Of a DNA stretch of 47,780 nucleotides, positions 39,172-47,780 are shown in pieces. Source of the DNA: a virus; IMG/VR virus record IMGVR_UViG_3300021079_000015, positions 1 through 47,780 of that record; one strand, 5' to 3'. The notes under the pieces are model-generated. The model ran no database searches, was not told where the DNA came from, and saw only the letters and a list, made by a program, of their open reading frames with translations. A program made the position numbers and the translations under genes. The stretch's first letter is position 1, and each line of letters starts with the position of its first letter.

Positions 39172-40310
39172 TTCACCCTCCCTTTTGCCCCATAAACATG
39201 CAAATACCCAGCCAACCCGGGAACAAGGACGCGCACCACTGAGCAAGGGTACGAGTGGGCAAACTCTTTGTAAAAAACTCCAGTGAACCCTGCTGTTTGT
39301 AGTTTCTGATTCAAGACTTCCATATCGCCGTAAAAACTCTCGGTAGACTCGTCTTTGTGAAACGTGCTTGAAACGATATTTTCTCCTGACAGTAATTTGG
39401 CAATATTCTCAGATGTGTCGTTTTGCTTTGTTTTAAAAAACAGTTCAGAAGAAATGTCGTCTCTTGCCCCGGACATCCAAACAACCCGTCCTTGAACAGC
39501 CTCGCAGACAGCCCGGCATTGAGCAACAACCGGGTCCAGATGGGAGGCATACCCCCGATAAATGCCAGTCTGGCGCTCGGAGTCGTAAAGGTACGCAGTA
39601 TAAGTGGGAACTTTTATGTCTCCAGTGCAGTCAAAGATTATAGGGAAAATGCCGTTCTTGCGAAGGAGCTGGATTAGCCCCTGCAATGTTTCGTCAGCGA
39701 TTGAATCCAAATCAACTCTAGGGGGAGATCCCGGGTGTCCCATTGCTGCCGAGACTTGATCCCGCTCAATCACCTCGTACAGTCCCCCTGCAAGAGCTTC
39801 GTGCAGCGTGTTGCCCGACGAAAGCCCATTACTGGTTGAAGTGAAGCAAGAGTGAAATAAAGGGGCAAAGGACTGCCTGTGAATCATCTTTACCACTTCA
39901 ATCGGCACAAAAGCATCTCCTCCAAAGAGTCCCTTAACAGAGGTCCACTCCCGTTCAATTTCAGGGCTGTAAAACGCGCCTTTCATTAATTGAAACCTTG
40001 CCTCTGAGCCTTCAAGGTCAATCCCCGCAACTTTGAATCCAGCAACATTTGCCGACTCGCCAACGTGCCGCTCAAAGCCTTCCATCATTGCGCTGGCTCT
40101 GGCGGCGTCCTTTGTTGCCCCTTTGCCAGAGTCTACCGACAAATAAACGGCATCCGGGCGAATGCACTGCGAAACGTGAATTCCAGAGCAGTCCAGCCCG
40201 GTAATGTCCGAGATCCGAGTGATCCCAGCGTCCCTGTAAAAAGGACGCATCCGCTCAATGGTTTCTTCCGGGGAACACGAACGCTGCGCCCCTTCTAGGC
40301 GGACCTTCAT
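39168..40310 (-). CDS. ycaO: YcaO-family peptide-backbone-modifying ATPase
   Basis: A 380-residue YcaO protein. The ATP/Mg2+-binding elements are all present: DSGKGATKDAARASAMMEGF (60-79) with Glu77, NGLSSGNTLHEALAGGLYEV followed by IERD (161-184), and VVAQCRAVCEAVQG (261-274) with GARDDI (281-286). The end VVRVLVPGLAGY (358-369) fits the TfuA-associated type rather than azoline-forming enzymes with a Pro-rich C-terminus. YcaO phosphorylates a backbone amide oxygen; with TfuA the product is usually a thioamide. The ATG at 40310 overlaps the stop of the CFI-box gene (ATGA). No precursor peptide gene of the usual type is next to it. Confidence 0.92.
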   Translation of the reverse strand: MKVRLEGAQRSCSPEETIERMRPFYRDAGITRISDITGLDCSGIHVSQCIRPDAVYLSVDSGKGATKDAARASAMMEGFERHVGESANVAGFKVAGIDLEGSEARFQLMKGAFYSPEIEREWTSVKGLFGGDAFVPIEVVKMIHRQSFAPLFHSCFTSTSNGLSSGNTLHEALAGGLYEVIERDQVSAAMGHPGSPPRVDLDSIADETLQGLIQLLRKNGIFPIIFDCTGDIKVPTYTAYLYDSERQTGIYRGYASHLDPVVAQCRAVCEAVQGRVVWMSGARDDISSELFFKTKQNDTSENIAKLLSGENIVSSTFHKDESTESFYGDMEVLNQKLQTAGFTGVFYKEFAHSYPCSVVRVLVPGLAGYLHVYGAKGRVK

Positions 40311-41323
40311 GCCCAATTTCGCTCTAGCATCCCGAGAACCGACCGAGTTGCAAACCGAGTGATGGAACAAAGTCCAACAAACTTAGCAACACGTTCGCCA
40401 TACTTGCAATAGAGCGAAATGACCCTGTCTGGCGCCCCTTTAAACATTGCGTTTCTAAATTGAAGCCACCTGTCTGTCGTCGTGCCAAACGCTGCTCTAG
40501 CCACCCAACAGAAAGCAGCAGCAACAGCCGCAGTGCTGCCTGCCGCAACATAAGATCCCGTCTCGGCGTTTGCGCTGTTCGCGGAATCGCTGGCGGCTTT
40601 CATAAGCCCCTGACGGTACTGTTGTTCGCCTTGATTGAATGCATTGATTGATTGAGAGTTTGAGCCCATCATCTGGTTTACCCAGTCCATTGTTGATTGG
40701 TTGCTAGCTCCAGCAGCGCCAACGCTAGCATTTCGCCGCTGATTACGTTGCTGCATTGCAGACAAGTTTGCTGCGTTTTGAGCGCCGAGGATGTGGGCCG
40801 TATCGATGCCTGCAACCGGGGTCGGATTCGCCCCTAGAAATTGAGCCGCTTTCCCTTCCTGTGCATTCCGTAAAGCTGCGCCTTCAGCCGTTGCCCTGTC
40901 GTAAAATGCAGACTTGCCGACAGTAGAATCTCCGAGACCACTGCCAATACTCTGGACTAGCCCCTGATGTTTAGACCAGTCATCCATTCGCTTCTGCCAC
41001 TCGCCGGGTTGGATGTCTTCCTTGATCATCTTAGGAAGCTGCGCCCGAATTGCTGTCGTCTCCGGGCTCATCTGCTGTTCAAGCTTCCGGGATTGAGCAG
41101 TGTTGATAGCCGGGATCTGCTGCGCCTGCTCGTTTGCTCCGCCAGCCCCAAAGATGTTTGGAGCGTTCTGCTCCATTGGCATGCCTGCCGCAAGGTTCAT
41201 CAGCGCATTCTGCTGATTAATGCCCGCCCCCGTCGCCTGCCGCTGCAACGCCATCTGTTTGGCCATAACATCGTAGTTAGGCCGATACATGTACTGACTA
41301 TAATCTGGCGTTTGTCCTCCCAT
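40307..41323 (-). CDS. Virion-module protein with CFI-box-like C-terminal domain
   Basis: A 338-residue protein. The start, MGGQTPDYSQYMYRPNYDVM, is followed by Gln/Ala-rich helices through about residue 265, suited to an internal virion or scaffold role. From Cys272 the sequence is CWVARAAFGTTTDRWLQFRN, then APDRVISLYCKYGERVAKFV. This matches the CFI-box C-terminal domain pattern (C-F/W-I/V-A-x-A-Y/F-G, R-FR, Y, G, A) found at the ends of many bacterial and phage proteins, whose function is unknown. It is preceded by a Gly/Ala-rich segment. The stop overlaps the YcaO start (ATGA), which makes it a leading candidate YcaO-TfuA substrate (inference only). Confidence 0.75.
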   Translation of the reverse strand: MGGQTPDYSQYMYRPNYDVMAKQMALQRQATGAGINQQNALMNLAAGMPMEQNAPNIFGAGGANEQAQQIPAINTAQSRKLEQQMSPETTAIRAQLPKMIKEDIQPGEWQKRMDDWSKHQGLVQSIGSGLGDSTVGKSAFYDRATAEGAALRNAQEGKAAQFLGANPTPVAGIDTAHILGAQNAANLSAMQQRNQRRNASVGAAGASNQSTMDWVNQMMGSNSQSINAFNQGEQQYRQGLMKAASDSANSANAETGSYVAAGSTAAVAAAFCWVARAAFGTTTDRWLQFRNAMFKGAPDRVISLYCKYGERVAKFVGLCSITRFATRSVLGMLERNWA

Positions 41324-41324
41324 A

Positions 41325-41711
41325 TTAGTGCGGCAAGTATAACTCTCGGTTGAGTCGTTTTAACCCAATTTTGGCCATAGTTCCCTCTGAGAAGTTACCA
41401 TTTCCGTTGTCATTGTCAAATGGTACACCGATATACCCCGGGGTGCCAGATAATTGGCTATGCGTCCGCCAGTCAGCCATTACCCTAATAACGTCTCGGG
41501 GATTTGTAAACTCAGGATGAAACGCCGGGTAAACCGTAGGAATGAAAACATGATCAGAGTATCCAATGAGTTTTCCGCCCCGGTAATGGGCGTAATGATT
41601 GATCTTTGGATGCGCAACAATAGTGTGATTAAACGAGACAGCAAAATGCTGCAACTCTTCAAAAGCAGGGGTATTTTGAGGGATTAAACGGTATTCAATG
41701 GATTCGCGCAT
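41325..41711 (-). CDS. Hypothetical phage protein, acetyltransferase-fold-like
   Basis: A 128-residue protein starting MRESIEYRLIPQNTPAFEEL. It includes YRGGKLIGYSDHVFIPTVYP, then FHPEFTNPRDVIRVMADWRT and GYIGVPFDNDNGNGNF. The strand arrangement with an internal GKLIGY is reminiscent of GNAT folds, but no acetyl-CoA loop is clear. It lies between the small protein and the CFI-box gene in the virion module. Function unknown. Confidence 0.6.
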   Translation of the reverse strand: MRESIEYRLIPQNTPAFEELQHFAVSFNHTIVAHPKINHYAHYRGGKLIGYSDHVFIPTVYPAFHPEFTNPRDVIRVMADWRTHSQLSGTPGYIGVPFDNDNGNGNFSEGTMAKIGLKRLNRELYLPH

Positions 41712-41714
41712 ATA

Positions 41715-41960
41715 TTAATTTGTCAATGTCAGTTGAGTCCCGTTCGCTAAAGTCGGCTGCAATTTGTACGACTCGGACAACAGGAGATTCTGCCTCAAAT
41801 TCGAGTTTCCACACATCACGCAAGGCAAACACCCCGGGGGAGTGTTCACTGAGAACGGAATCGACGAGTACAATTGAATCACGCCGTCGTTCCCATACGG
41901 GCTGATGTATAGGTTTGGAAATGACGTTACCGGCTGAGATGCTGTTGCTATGCTGGGCAT
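41715..41960 (-). CDS. Small cysteine-containing virion-module protein
   Basis: An 81-residue protein starting MPSIATASQPVTSFPNLYIS, with GCLPCVMCGNSNLRQNLLL near the middle (three cysteines close together) and an extended Thr/Leu-rich end, LANGTQLTLTN. The ATG at 41960 follows the upstream TAA by one base (TAATATG), so I use it rather than the longer frame that lies on the tail gene. Function unknown; the CxxCxxC segment might bind metal or be modified. Confidence 0.6.
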   Translation of the reverse strand: MPSIATASQPVTSFPNLYISPYGNDGVIQLYSSIPFSVNTPPGCLPCVMCGNSNLRQNLLLSESYKLQPTLANGTQLTLTN

Positions 41961-41961
41961 A

Positions 41962-44103
41962 TTAAGAGCAGGGGTGAATAATCCTGTAGTTCTTCGCAGC
42001 AATCGTTGCTGCATTAGTTGCGGCTGTATCAGCCTGCGTATCGGCATCAGCCTGCGATACCCGGGAGATCACCGTTTGAGTTGCCGTTGCGCTAACAGCG
42101 ATGGCCGTTGATGGAGGCGTGCAGCGAAGCGTCACTGTGCGCGTGCGAGTCGAGGTCCAACTGCTAATCTCGGACGACTTCTGCTCTTGAGGCGGCGGTT
42201 CAATCGCAGCGGTAATGGTCGCCCCGTCTTCCGCCACTACGCAATACAGAACCTCGTTTGGAGTGACCTTACCAGTGCTCTGCGTCGGATACGGGTCTTG
42301 AAACATCCGAATCGATTCAACTCCCATTGCGCCGCACCATTCCAACAAAAACGAAAACGCTTTGTCTACATTGGCAGCAAACGGGCTTTCGCAACTTACA
42401 ATTTCAGAGTTAGGCTGTACTGTTTCAGTAGTTAGCCTGCGATGCTGAGTTTGAAGAAACCCGAGGTCGTTAATCGATTCTGAAACGACTTGATTTGTCT
42501 GGTACTGGTACTTTTCAGTCGCGGCAAGAATGCGGGTGTTGAGGATAGGCAAGTACGCCCCTTTTGAGCCCCTGTAAGATGTTTTAACATCAACTACCCC
42601 AGAGATCTGGCTGCATTCTAGCTCTCCGTAGACAATCTGCTTCAAATCCATTCCATCACCCATCAAGGCGGTCTCCATCTGGCAGTAAATGCGCTGAATA
42701 AGCTCTGACGTAGTGCCGTCAGCCTTGATGTTCAAATATGTGTCGTATCGGTTTTGAGTGAACCCTTCCCACAAAGAGTTGAAACTCCCGTCGTTTGAGG
42801 AGACGTAATCGACTGAGAATGCAAAGACCCGGGGTTGCGAATCAATAACGCCTGCCGCCCACTCAACGGGCCGAATGCCGGTCCACACTCCAGACCAAGC
42901 CGGAACGCGAGACTGGTTGAATTCTGAAGCCGCAGCGTAATCCAGCACCATTGTCGCACTGTTGAGCGTCTCAAGGTAGGGGATGCTGTAAAGCAGGTAG
43001 TTTTCAAACGAAACGGCACAGATACCCGACAAGTTTGCAGACATCAGCCTCTTTGCCTTTGCCATCTCGATGTCTTTGTACAGCACCTGCGAGGACAGAT
43101 ACGACGCAGCGGCAACGTCGGCAGAGACAAGTCCGCCTTGAGAATACCACCACATCATCCCGGCTTGAAACGAGATGCTTTTGCCTGCTACACATCCGAT
43201 TGCGGGGTAGAGCACATTTTGAAAGTTCGCAGTCGTTGCCCACAATGCTCGATCCAGAATTCCAGAGGCAAATGAATGGGTCGTGCGGTCGGTGAAAACG
43301 TACAGCCGGGAGTCGTTATTCTGGCCGATATAATCGACCATTGCGGTCACCGGGCGCGGCACAATAAAGTCGCCCCTTCCAGTGCCAGAGAGCCGCTCTT
43401 GCCATCCTAGCGGGTTCCCGAGGTCCGATGCTGAAATGACGTTGGAATTAGCCACCCAAAGCCTGTTCCCGGAGAATGCCATCCAGTACCCTAGCGGGAT
43501 CTCGGACGACTGCGCCCCAGTTGTGGTTGCCCCGTCCCAATACCCGGCAGAAGAAATCCCATCCTGCACAATTATTAACCTGTGCGACGGCGTGATAGTG
43601 ACGCTCCCCGCCGAAACCTGTGCCGACTGAGTGGCGGTCACAAAGTTCACCTTGTCCACAGTGGCATCGAGCGTGATGCCGTTGAGTTGATAGTCTTCCC
43701 AGTTTTTTGGCTGCACCAACGGGAACGGAGCGTAGTAAACTTTGCCGTCCACCGCAAAAACAGCATAGGAAAGCTCTGTTTTTTGAATCTGCCCGCCTTC
43801 CGGGGTCCATATTGTCGCGGGCTGAAACACCTGCGCCCCAGAGGCATTAGTGAACACATTAGCCGCCTGATACTGCTTGTTTGCGTTGAAGATGATGCCG
43901 CCCTGAAAGTTTCCAGCGGGCAACGAGAGCCGCATACTAAACCCGGGCCGAGTCTGGGCAATCCCGCCCCGAATGTTGACGTTTTGAGCCCACTTAATCT
44001 GGTCGTCAGGTAATGCCCAAGGATTCCGAACGCTGTTGACTCCGTGAATCCAGCCTGCGGTGACCTTTTGAAGCCGTCCTGAACTGATATTTGGGCTTTT
44101 CAT
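41962..44103 (-). CDS. Tail or neck structural protein
   Basis: A 713-residue beta-rich protein. Starting MKSPNISSGRLQKVTAGWIH, it contains GVNSVRNPWALPDDQIKWAQ, LIIVQDGISSAGYWDGATTT, GYWMAFSGNRLWVANSNVIS and TRPGFSMRL, a style seen in podovirus tail, stabilisation or tailspike-hub proteins whose beta-propeller-like body binds the neck. A C-terminal Ser/Ala/Thr helix (ISRVSQADADTQADTAATNA) resembles the DUF5977-type tail. It follows the 1210-residue structural gene with a TAG-GC-ATG junction. No enzyme motif is visible. Confidence 0.7.
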   Translation of the reverse strand: MKSPNISSGRLQKVTAGWIHGVNSVRNPWALPDDQIKWAQNVNIRGGIAQTRPGFSMRLSLPAGNFQGGIIFNANKQYQAANVFTNASGAQVFQPATIWTPEGGQIQKTELSYAVFAVDGKVYYAPFPLVQPKNWEDYQLNGITLDATVDKVNFVTATQSAQVSAGSVTITPSHRLIIVQDGISSAGYWDGATTTGAQSSEIPLGYWMAFSGNRLWVANSNVISASDLGNPLGWQERLSGTGRGDFIVPRPVTAMVDYIGQNNDSRLYVFTDRTTHSFASGILDRALWATTANFQNVLYPAIGCVAGKSISFQAGMMWWYSQGGLVSADVAAASYLSSQVLYKDIEMAKAKRLMSANLSGICAVSFENYLLYSIPYLETLNSATMVLDYAAASEFNQSRVPAWSGVWTGIRPVEWAAGVIDSQPRVFAFSVDYVSSNDGSFNSLWEGFTQNRYDTYLNIKADGTTSELIQRIYCQMETALMGDGMDLKQIVYGELECSQISGVVDVKTSYRGSKGAYLPILNTRILAATEKYQYQTNQVVSESINDLGFLQTQHRRLTTETVQPNSEIVSCESPFAANVDKAFSFLLEWCGAMGVESIRMFQDPYPTQSTGKVTPNEVLYCVVAEDGATITAAIEPPPQEQKSSEISSWTSTRTRTVTLRCTPPSTAIAVSATATQTVISRVSQADADTQADTAATNAATIAAKNYRIIHPCS

Positions 44104-44105
44104 GC

Positions 44106-47100
44106 CTAGAACATCACTGGGTCAGATCCGTCTCCGTAGGTCTCGTTATTGATCTGCGGAGGCATCATTGCATGCCCGTCCATACTGTCGTTTTCGTTCC
44201 TCAAATACATCATCGCCGTCTGCCAATATTTTTGGCTCTGTTCAACGAAATCTTTGTCTTCCAAATCAACAGCGTGAACCGCAGCAATAACGGCCCGAGT
44301 GTTTTCGATTGGAATGTAATCGTAAACCGAAGTGATCTCAGGGGCTTTTACTCTGTAAATGATTCGAGCCCAAGCACAGGGCTTCCCAATGCGAATGCGA
44401 CGATACTTTGGGTTGGTCTCAGACGGGTGGTACTGCCCGATCAGCGCCATATCGTTCGAGCGCCCATAGTCAAAAGCGTACAGAGAGACATACCCAACAG
44501 TCAGAGGCTTTTCAACGTGACGCACAATTTTTACCAGCGTTTGAGAAGTGACCAAATCACTAAAAAAGACTGAGGTGATTTGGTCTCCGCTTGTCAGATA
44601 TTCAACGCGACCCGTTGTCACGCTTGTGTTTATAGCGTTCGCAAAAGTGTCGTAAAGCTCAAATGCATTCCCGCTAACTGAACGAGCATAATATAGATGA
44701 GGATTGTTGTAAGTGCTTGCCAATAAGGGCACTGGCAGTGTGTCGTTTTCATTTGAGCGTACAGTGATTTGATTGCCTGTTTCAATTAGTGAATTTGCGC
44801 AAATAATTGAAGTAGAAGGCAATGCAGTAAACGCCCTAACCACATTTAGAACCAACTGGCCAACGCCCAATGTCGTGAAAGAAACTGGGGTTCCCGATGC
44901 CGTTAATGTGACTCCGTTGCCAGTGATGCTCTCAATTAAGTAGGTAGTAGATGGGCTTAATGGGGCTGGAAGCGTGCCGCTACTCGTGAATGAAACCCTT
45001 TGTCCGGCAGTAAGATAAACAGACGAATCAAGCGTGACTGTGTTCTGATAAACAACCGAAGTTGCAGCCAAAATTACAGACAAATACGACTGCCCTACGC
45101 CTATTTGAATCACCTTAATGGGAGTGACCAAAGAAGAATTCGGATACAGGTAGGCTTCTGTTTCTGTGATCTTTTTGATGAAAACAATCGAATCTGGAGA
45201 CGTTGAAGGGTCCGTAATCGGAAGCTGATAATCCGTTTGCAGGGTCACCGAGCTGCCGTCAGCGATGCCAGCAAAGTCTCCAACCCACTTGTCTGTGAAG
45301 CCAACGCCAAATGTCCGAGAGATAACAAGGTAGAAATTTCCAGACCCGGTTGAAGTTATATTGACTTCTGAGTGATCGGAATTTCGGACAGTGAACGTGC
45401 TCGCAGAAGATGGCGCCTCAGCAAGGTAGGAATTTCCCTGCTCAAGCGGCTGCGGCATTGTGCCAGTGCTTGAGAACTGCACAAAAACACCGCTTGAAGG
45501 CGTTACTGTGGCAACCGGGGCTGATGTGTACCCAGTGCCTTGCGCGACCATTGTGACATTTGTCACGACACCGCCGTTGATGACAGCAGTGGCAACCGCT
45601 CCTAAGCCTTGTCCGCCGGTAAAGAAAATAGCAGGAGCGGTCGTGTATCCGCTTCCCCCTTGAACAACTTTACAAGTTTTAACAAAAGCTGTTGTGATTG
45701 TGCAGGAGGCCGTTGCTTGAGCCCCAGTCTCGGTAATGGTCGTGCTTGCAATTGCGGGGGAATGCGTGTTCGACACACTATATGTGCCGTTGCCACCCTC
45801 TGTTCCTGTCAAAAACCCAGTGATTGTTGTGCCCGGGATGATGTTAGCGCCAGATATTGTGCCGCCAATCCGAACAACCCCAGAAGTCACTCCTGTCACT
45901 GTCAGCGTTGTCGTATCAATTGACCCTGTAAAAACGGCTCCTTGTGCCGCTGTAATAACAATGCGGGGCGGGTACAAATAGTTTGCCCCGGGAGAAATAA
46001 GCGCGATTCCGTTTACAAGCGTTGAGACAGTATTGACTGACACATTTGCCGATGCGCCGGAACCTAAAGAATTAAGCGTGATGCTCGTTACTTGCCCGCC
46101 CGAGATGTTTGGAGTCGCAACAGCTTCAAAGCCGTTTGTGGCCAATCCGCCACTAAACACAATTGTTGGAGGAGTGAGAGGGTCATATCCACTGCCAACC
46201 GAGTCCATTACAATGGAGGAGACGTATTTAATGCCAGTGGCTGCATCCGTTGCTAAAACAGCATGCGCCGTTGCCACACTTGTGTGGGTTCCTCCCGAAA
46301 CAAGCACAGACGGCACCGAATTATAATTATATCCGCCAGCGTCGGCAAACGTAGCAGATGCGGTGGTGTACCCGCCTCCACCCGAATTGACCACCGCACT
46401 AGTCACCGGGCCAACAACCTGAGGCTGCAAAACTGCGCCATTCCCAGAAGCCTGATTTAAGCTAAACCCAGCCGCAGAGATGTTGTTCTGCGTCCCTGCA
46501 ATTGCCGTTGCCGGGATTAGCTTTGCGATTGAAAAGCCGCCTGACCCAGTTGTGAGAAAGTTGATCGAATTGGTTTTGGCAATTGCGTCTGCGTAAGACA
46601 AATGAAGCGTCACTGCATTTGGTTCGCTTTGAATCAGCCCAATGTAGTACGACTGCCCCACAACCAACGGCTGCGGAAGCACTCCCCCATTGGTGTACGC
46701 CTCAACGGTATCGCCATCCGCAAATCCCGGAGGCGTTGAGAAAGTTAGCTTTGTTTGAGCCGTGATAGACTTGCGAATGCCAATCCTAAACCCTGCCGTA
46801 TTCCCGCTCAAATAAATTGGATTATTGCCGTTTTGAGCATCAATGCGCGTTGCAAAGATCTGCAAATGCGTCAAGTCGAGCTGAGTAACGAAATAAGTTA
46901 CACCGGTCTTCAGTGGCGAAGGAAGCGGCGTTCCAATGTCGATTTGATAGAAATTAACCTCATTTGGCGAGTCAATGACAATGGCCGGGGGCGCTCCTAA
47001 GGCTACAGCCGTCTGTAATTGTGCCTGCCTTGCGTCTGTCAGGGTTATTGCGTTATCAACGCACCCAACAATACTTTGAAGCTGAATTGGGTTCTGGCCG

Positions 47101-47780
47101 TAAATTGCATCCAGCTCGGACTGGTGGAGTTGAATTGTGACATCATCAACAACGCCAATGTAGTATTCAGCCCCCACAGTGAGGTCAGCCGGAGTGGCCC
47201 CAGAGACAATAGACAGCGTCGCTGATGGCCCAGACGTTAACTGGTGCGCAGTTGCCGATTCAAAGTCGGTCAGCGGTTCAATTGTCGAAGTCCGGGTTGT
47301 AATAGTGACGCCATCAGGCTGAATTGTGCCATACGGAAAATCGGACTGCGCGTGAATCGGAACCAGTAGCCCGTCCACTCCAGTTCCGTCGTCCATCTGC
47401 GAACGCAGGTCGCGATTGTTGCCGTCTGTGCCGATGACCCGGATCACCTTGCCAGCGTCAGCCTCATGTTCAGCCACTGCAACGAGCTGCGAGGGCTGGC
47501 GGATGTCCATCTGCGTCGAGACCATCCCTCGGTCGTCCCAAGCCCATCCCACCGGGTTGTACATCCCGCCTTTGTTGACGTGATACTGGAAAAGTCTCCC
47601 TCGAAAATAGGTCGGGCTCCCATCCACATTGACTGCCAACGGAACTTCAATATTCCGGGGCAGTGTTATGGTTTGAGCGTCCCAACCTGTGCAAACATCG
47701 ACTTCAGCATTGGTGTGGAACCAGTGCCCGGACTGCATGAGGATCTGGACTGCCTGAGTTAACTTCCGATACGCTTTGGG
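44106..47780 (-). CDS. Large beta-repeat virion protein, 5' end outside window
   Basis: The frame is open at the window edge (14 codons precede the first ATG at 47738), so the true start probably lies beyond. The visible part is over 1200 residues. The N-terminus ([40 protein letters not shown]) and the C-terminus ([40 protein letters not shown]) look like a conserved structural body. Between them are two repeat families: P-PL-xG-YYxG modules ending in a GSG-F strand, and G-GY-P-V glycine modules. Such repeats occur in phage tail and neck fibres. Likely role: tail or neck component. Confidence 0.7.
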   Translation of the reverse strand, partial: PKAYRKLTQAVQILMQSGHWFHTNAEVDVCTGWDAQTITLPRNIEVPLAVNVDGSPTYFRGRLFQYHVNKGGMYNPVGWAWDDRGMVSTQMDIRQPSQLVAVAEHEADAGKVIRVIGTDGNNRDLRSQMDDGTGVDGLLVPIHAQSDFPYGTIQPDGVTITTRTSTIEPLTDFESATAHQLTSGPSATLSIVSGATPADLTVGAEYYIGVVDDVTIQLHQSELDAIYGQNPIQLQSIVGCVDNAITLTDARQAQLQTAVALGAPPAIVIDSPNEVNFYQIDIGTPLPSPLKTGVTYFVTQLDLTHLQIFATRIDAQNGNNPIYLSGNTAGFRIGIRKSITAQTKLTFSTPPGFADGDTVEAYTNGGVLPQPLVVGQSYYIGLIQSEPNAVTLHLSYADAIAKTNSINFLTTGSGGFSIAKLIPATAIAGTQNNISAAGFSLNQASGNGAVLQPQVVGPVTSAVVNSGGGGYTTASATFADAGGYNYNSVPSVLVSGGTHTSVATAHAVLATDAATGIKYVSSIVMDSVGSGYDPLTPPTIVFSGGLATNGFEAVATPNISGGQVTSITLNSLGSGASANVSVNTVSTLVNGIALISPGANYLYPPRIVITAAQGAVFTGSIDTTTLTVTGVTSGVVRIGGTISGANIIPGTTITGFLTGTEGGNGTYSVSNTHSPAIASTTITETGAQATASCTITTAFVKTCKVVQGGSGYTTAPAIFFTGGQGLGAVATAVINGGVVTNVTMVAQGTGYTSAPVATVTPSSGVFVQFSSTGTMPQPLEQGNSYLAEAPSSASTFTVRNSDHSEVNITSTGSGNFYLVISRTFGVGFTDKWVGDFAGIADGSSVTLQTDYQLPITDPSTSPDSIVFIKKITETEAYLYPNSSLVTPIKVIQIGVGQSYLSVILAATSVVYQNTVTLDSSVYLTAGQRVSFTSSGTLPAPLSPSTTYLIESITGNGVTLTASGTPVSFTTLGVGQLVLNVVRAFTALPSTSIICANSLIETGNQITVRSNENDTLPVPLLASTYNNPHLYYARSVSGNAFELYDTFANAINTSVTTGRVEYLTSGDQITSVFFSDLVTSQTLVKIVRHVEKPLTVGYVSLYAFDYGRSNDMALIGQYHPSETNPKYRRIRIGKPCAWARIIYRVKAPEITSVYDYIPIENTRAVIAAVHAVDLEDKDFVEQSQKYWQTAMMYLRNENDSMDGHAMMPPQINNETYGDGSDPVMF

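Noticed and set aside
1-47780. CRISPR array or insertion sequence
   Set aside because: No spaced direct repeats of CRISPR type and no transposase-like frame were seen; the repeats found are short and lie in coding linkers.

Overview
This window is part of a bacteriophage genome. It is about 47.8 kb with almost no non-coding DNA, and every supported gene lies on the minus strand, so it reads from right to left. Genes abut or overlap by 1-4 bases (ATGA, TAATG, TAATATG junctions). No gene-free stretch exceeds about 220 bases. The portal, terminase and large ejection-type proteins point to a tailed phage, probably a podovirus. Nothing visible identifies the host. Both window ends cut open reading frames. 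Major capsid protein, scaffold, endolysin, integrase and DNA polymerase are not visible here. The module leaving at the left (portal, then a short-start gene) would normally continue into the capsid genes, and the module entering at the right is tail or neck, so the missing capsid genes probably lie between the two ends of a longer circular or permuted genome.

Right part (47.8-34.6 kb) is the virion module. It holds a 1.2k-residue beta-repeat structural protein, a 713-residue tail or neck protein, small proteins, a protein ending in a CFI-box-like C-terminal domain, then a translationally coupled YcaO-TfuA pair, three small Ala/Gln/Gly-rich proteins (one disrupted by a frameshift) and a 689-residue Pro/Ala/Lys-rich protein. 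Next comes a single 3031-codon gene (34.6-25.5 kb) for a polyvalent ejection-type protein carrying a zincin-like HEVAGH motif, two phage polyvalent-protein modules and an ADP-ribosyltransferase domain, separated by repeated RFMP/RFLP linkers.

Between 25.4 and 20.8 kb lie an ATP-grasp ligase, a fusion of an HExxE helical domain with an Erv1/Alr-like fold, and a string of small conserved phage proteins. From 20.8 to 16.4 kb is replication and recombination: a rearranged PD-(D/E)xK nuclease, a Sak4-like ATPase, SSB, RusA resolvase, a DUF1376 replication protein containing an origin-like repeat cluster, and a DnaC-like helicase loader. From 16.4 to 8.8 kb are small accessory genes, including a MazG-like pyrophosphohydrolase and a C5-cytosine methyltransferase. 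The methyltransferase gene overlaps a second long protein in another frame and contains a nested HNH endonuclease gene. A rho-independent terminator and a sigma70-like promoter near 8.7-8.8 kb separate this from the packaging module (TerS, a small nuclease, TerL, holin-like membrane proteins, ParB-like protein, portal).

The most unusual content is the complete YcaO-TfuA pair, a peptide-backbone thioamidation-type enzyme set, placed inside a phage structural operon. Other notable features are the overprinted methyltransferase locus, the three-period repeat array inside the replication gene, and the permuted nuclease. Identifications rest on motif recognition by eye; no database search was run.
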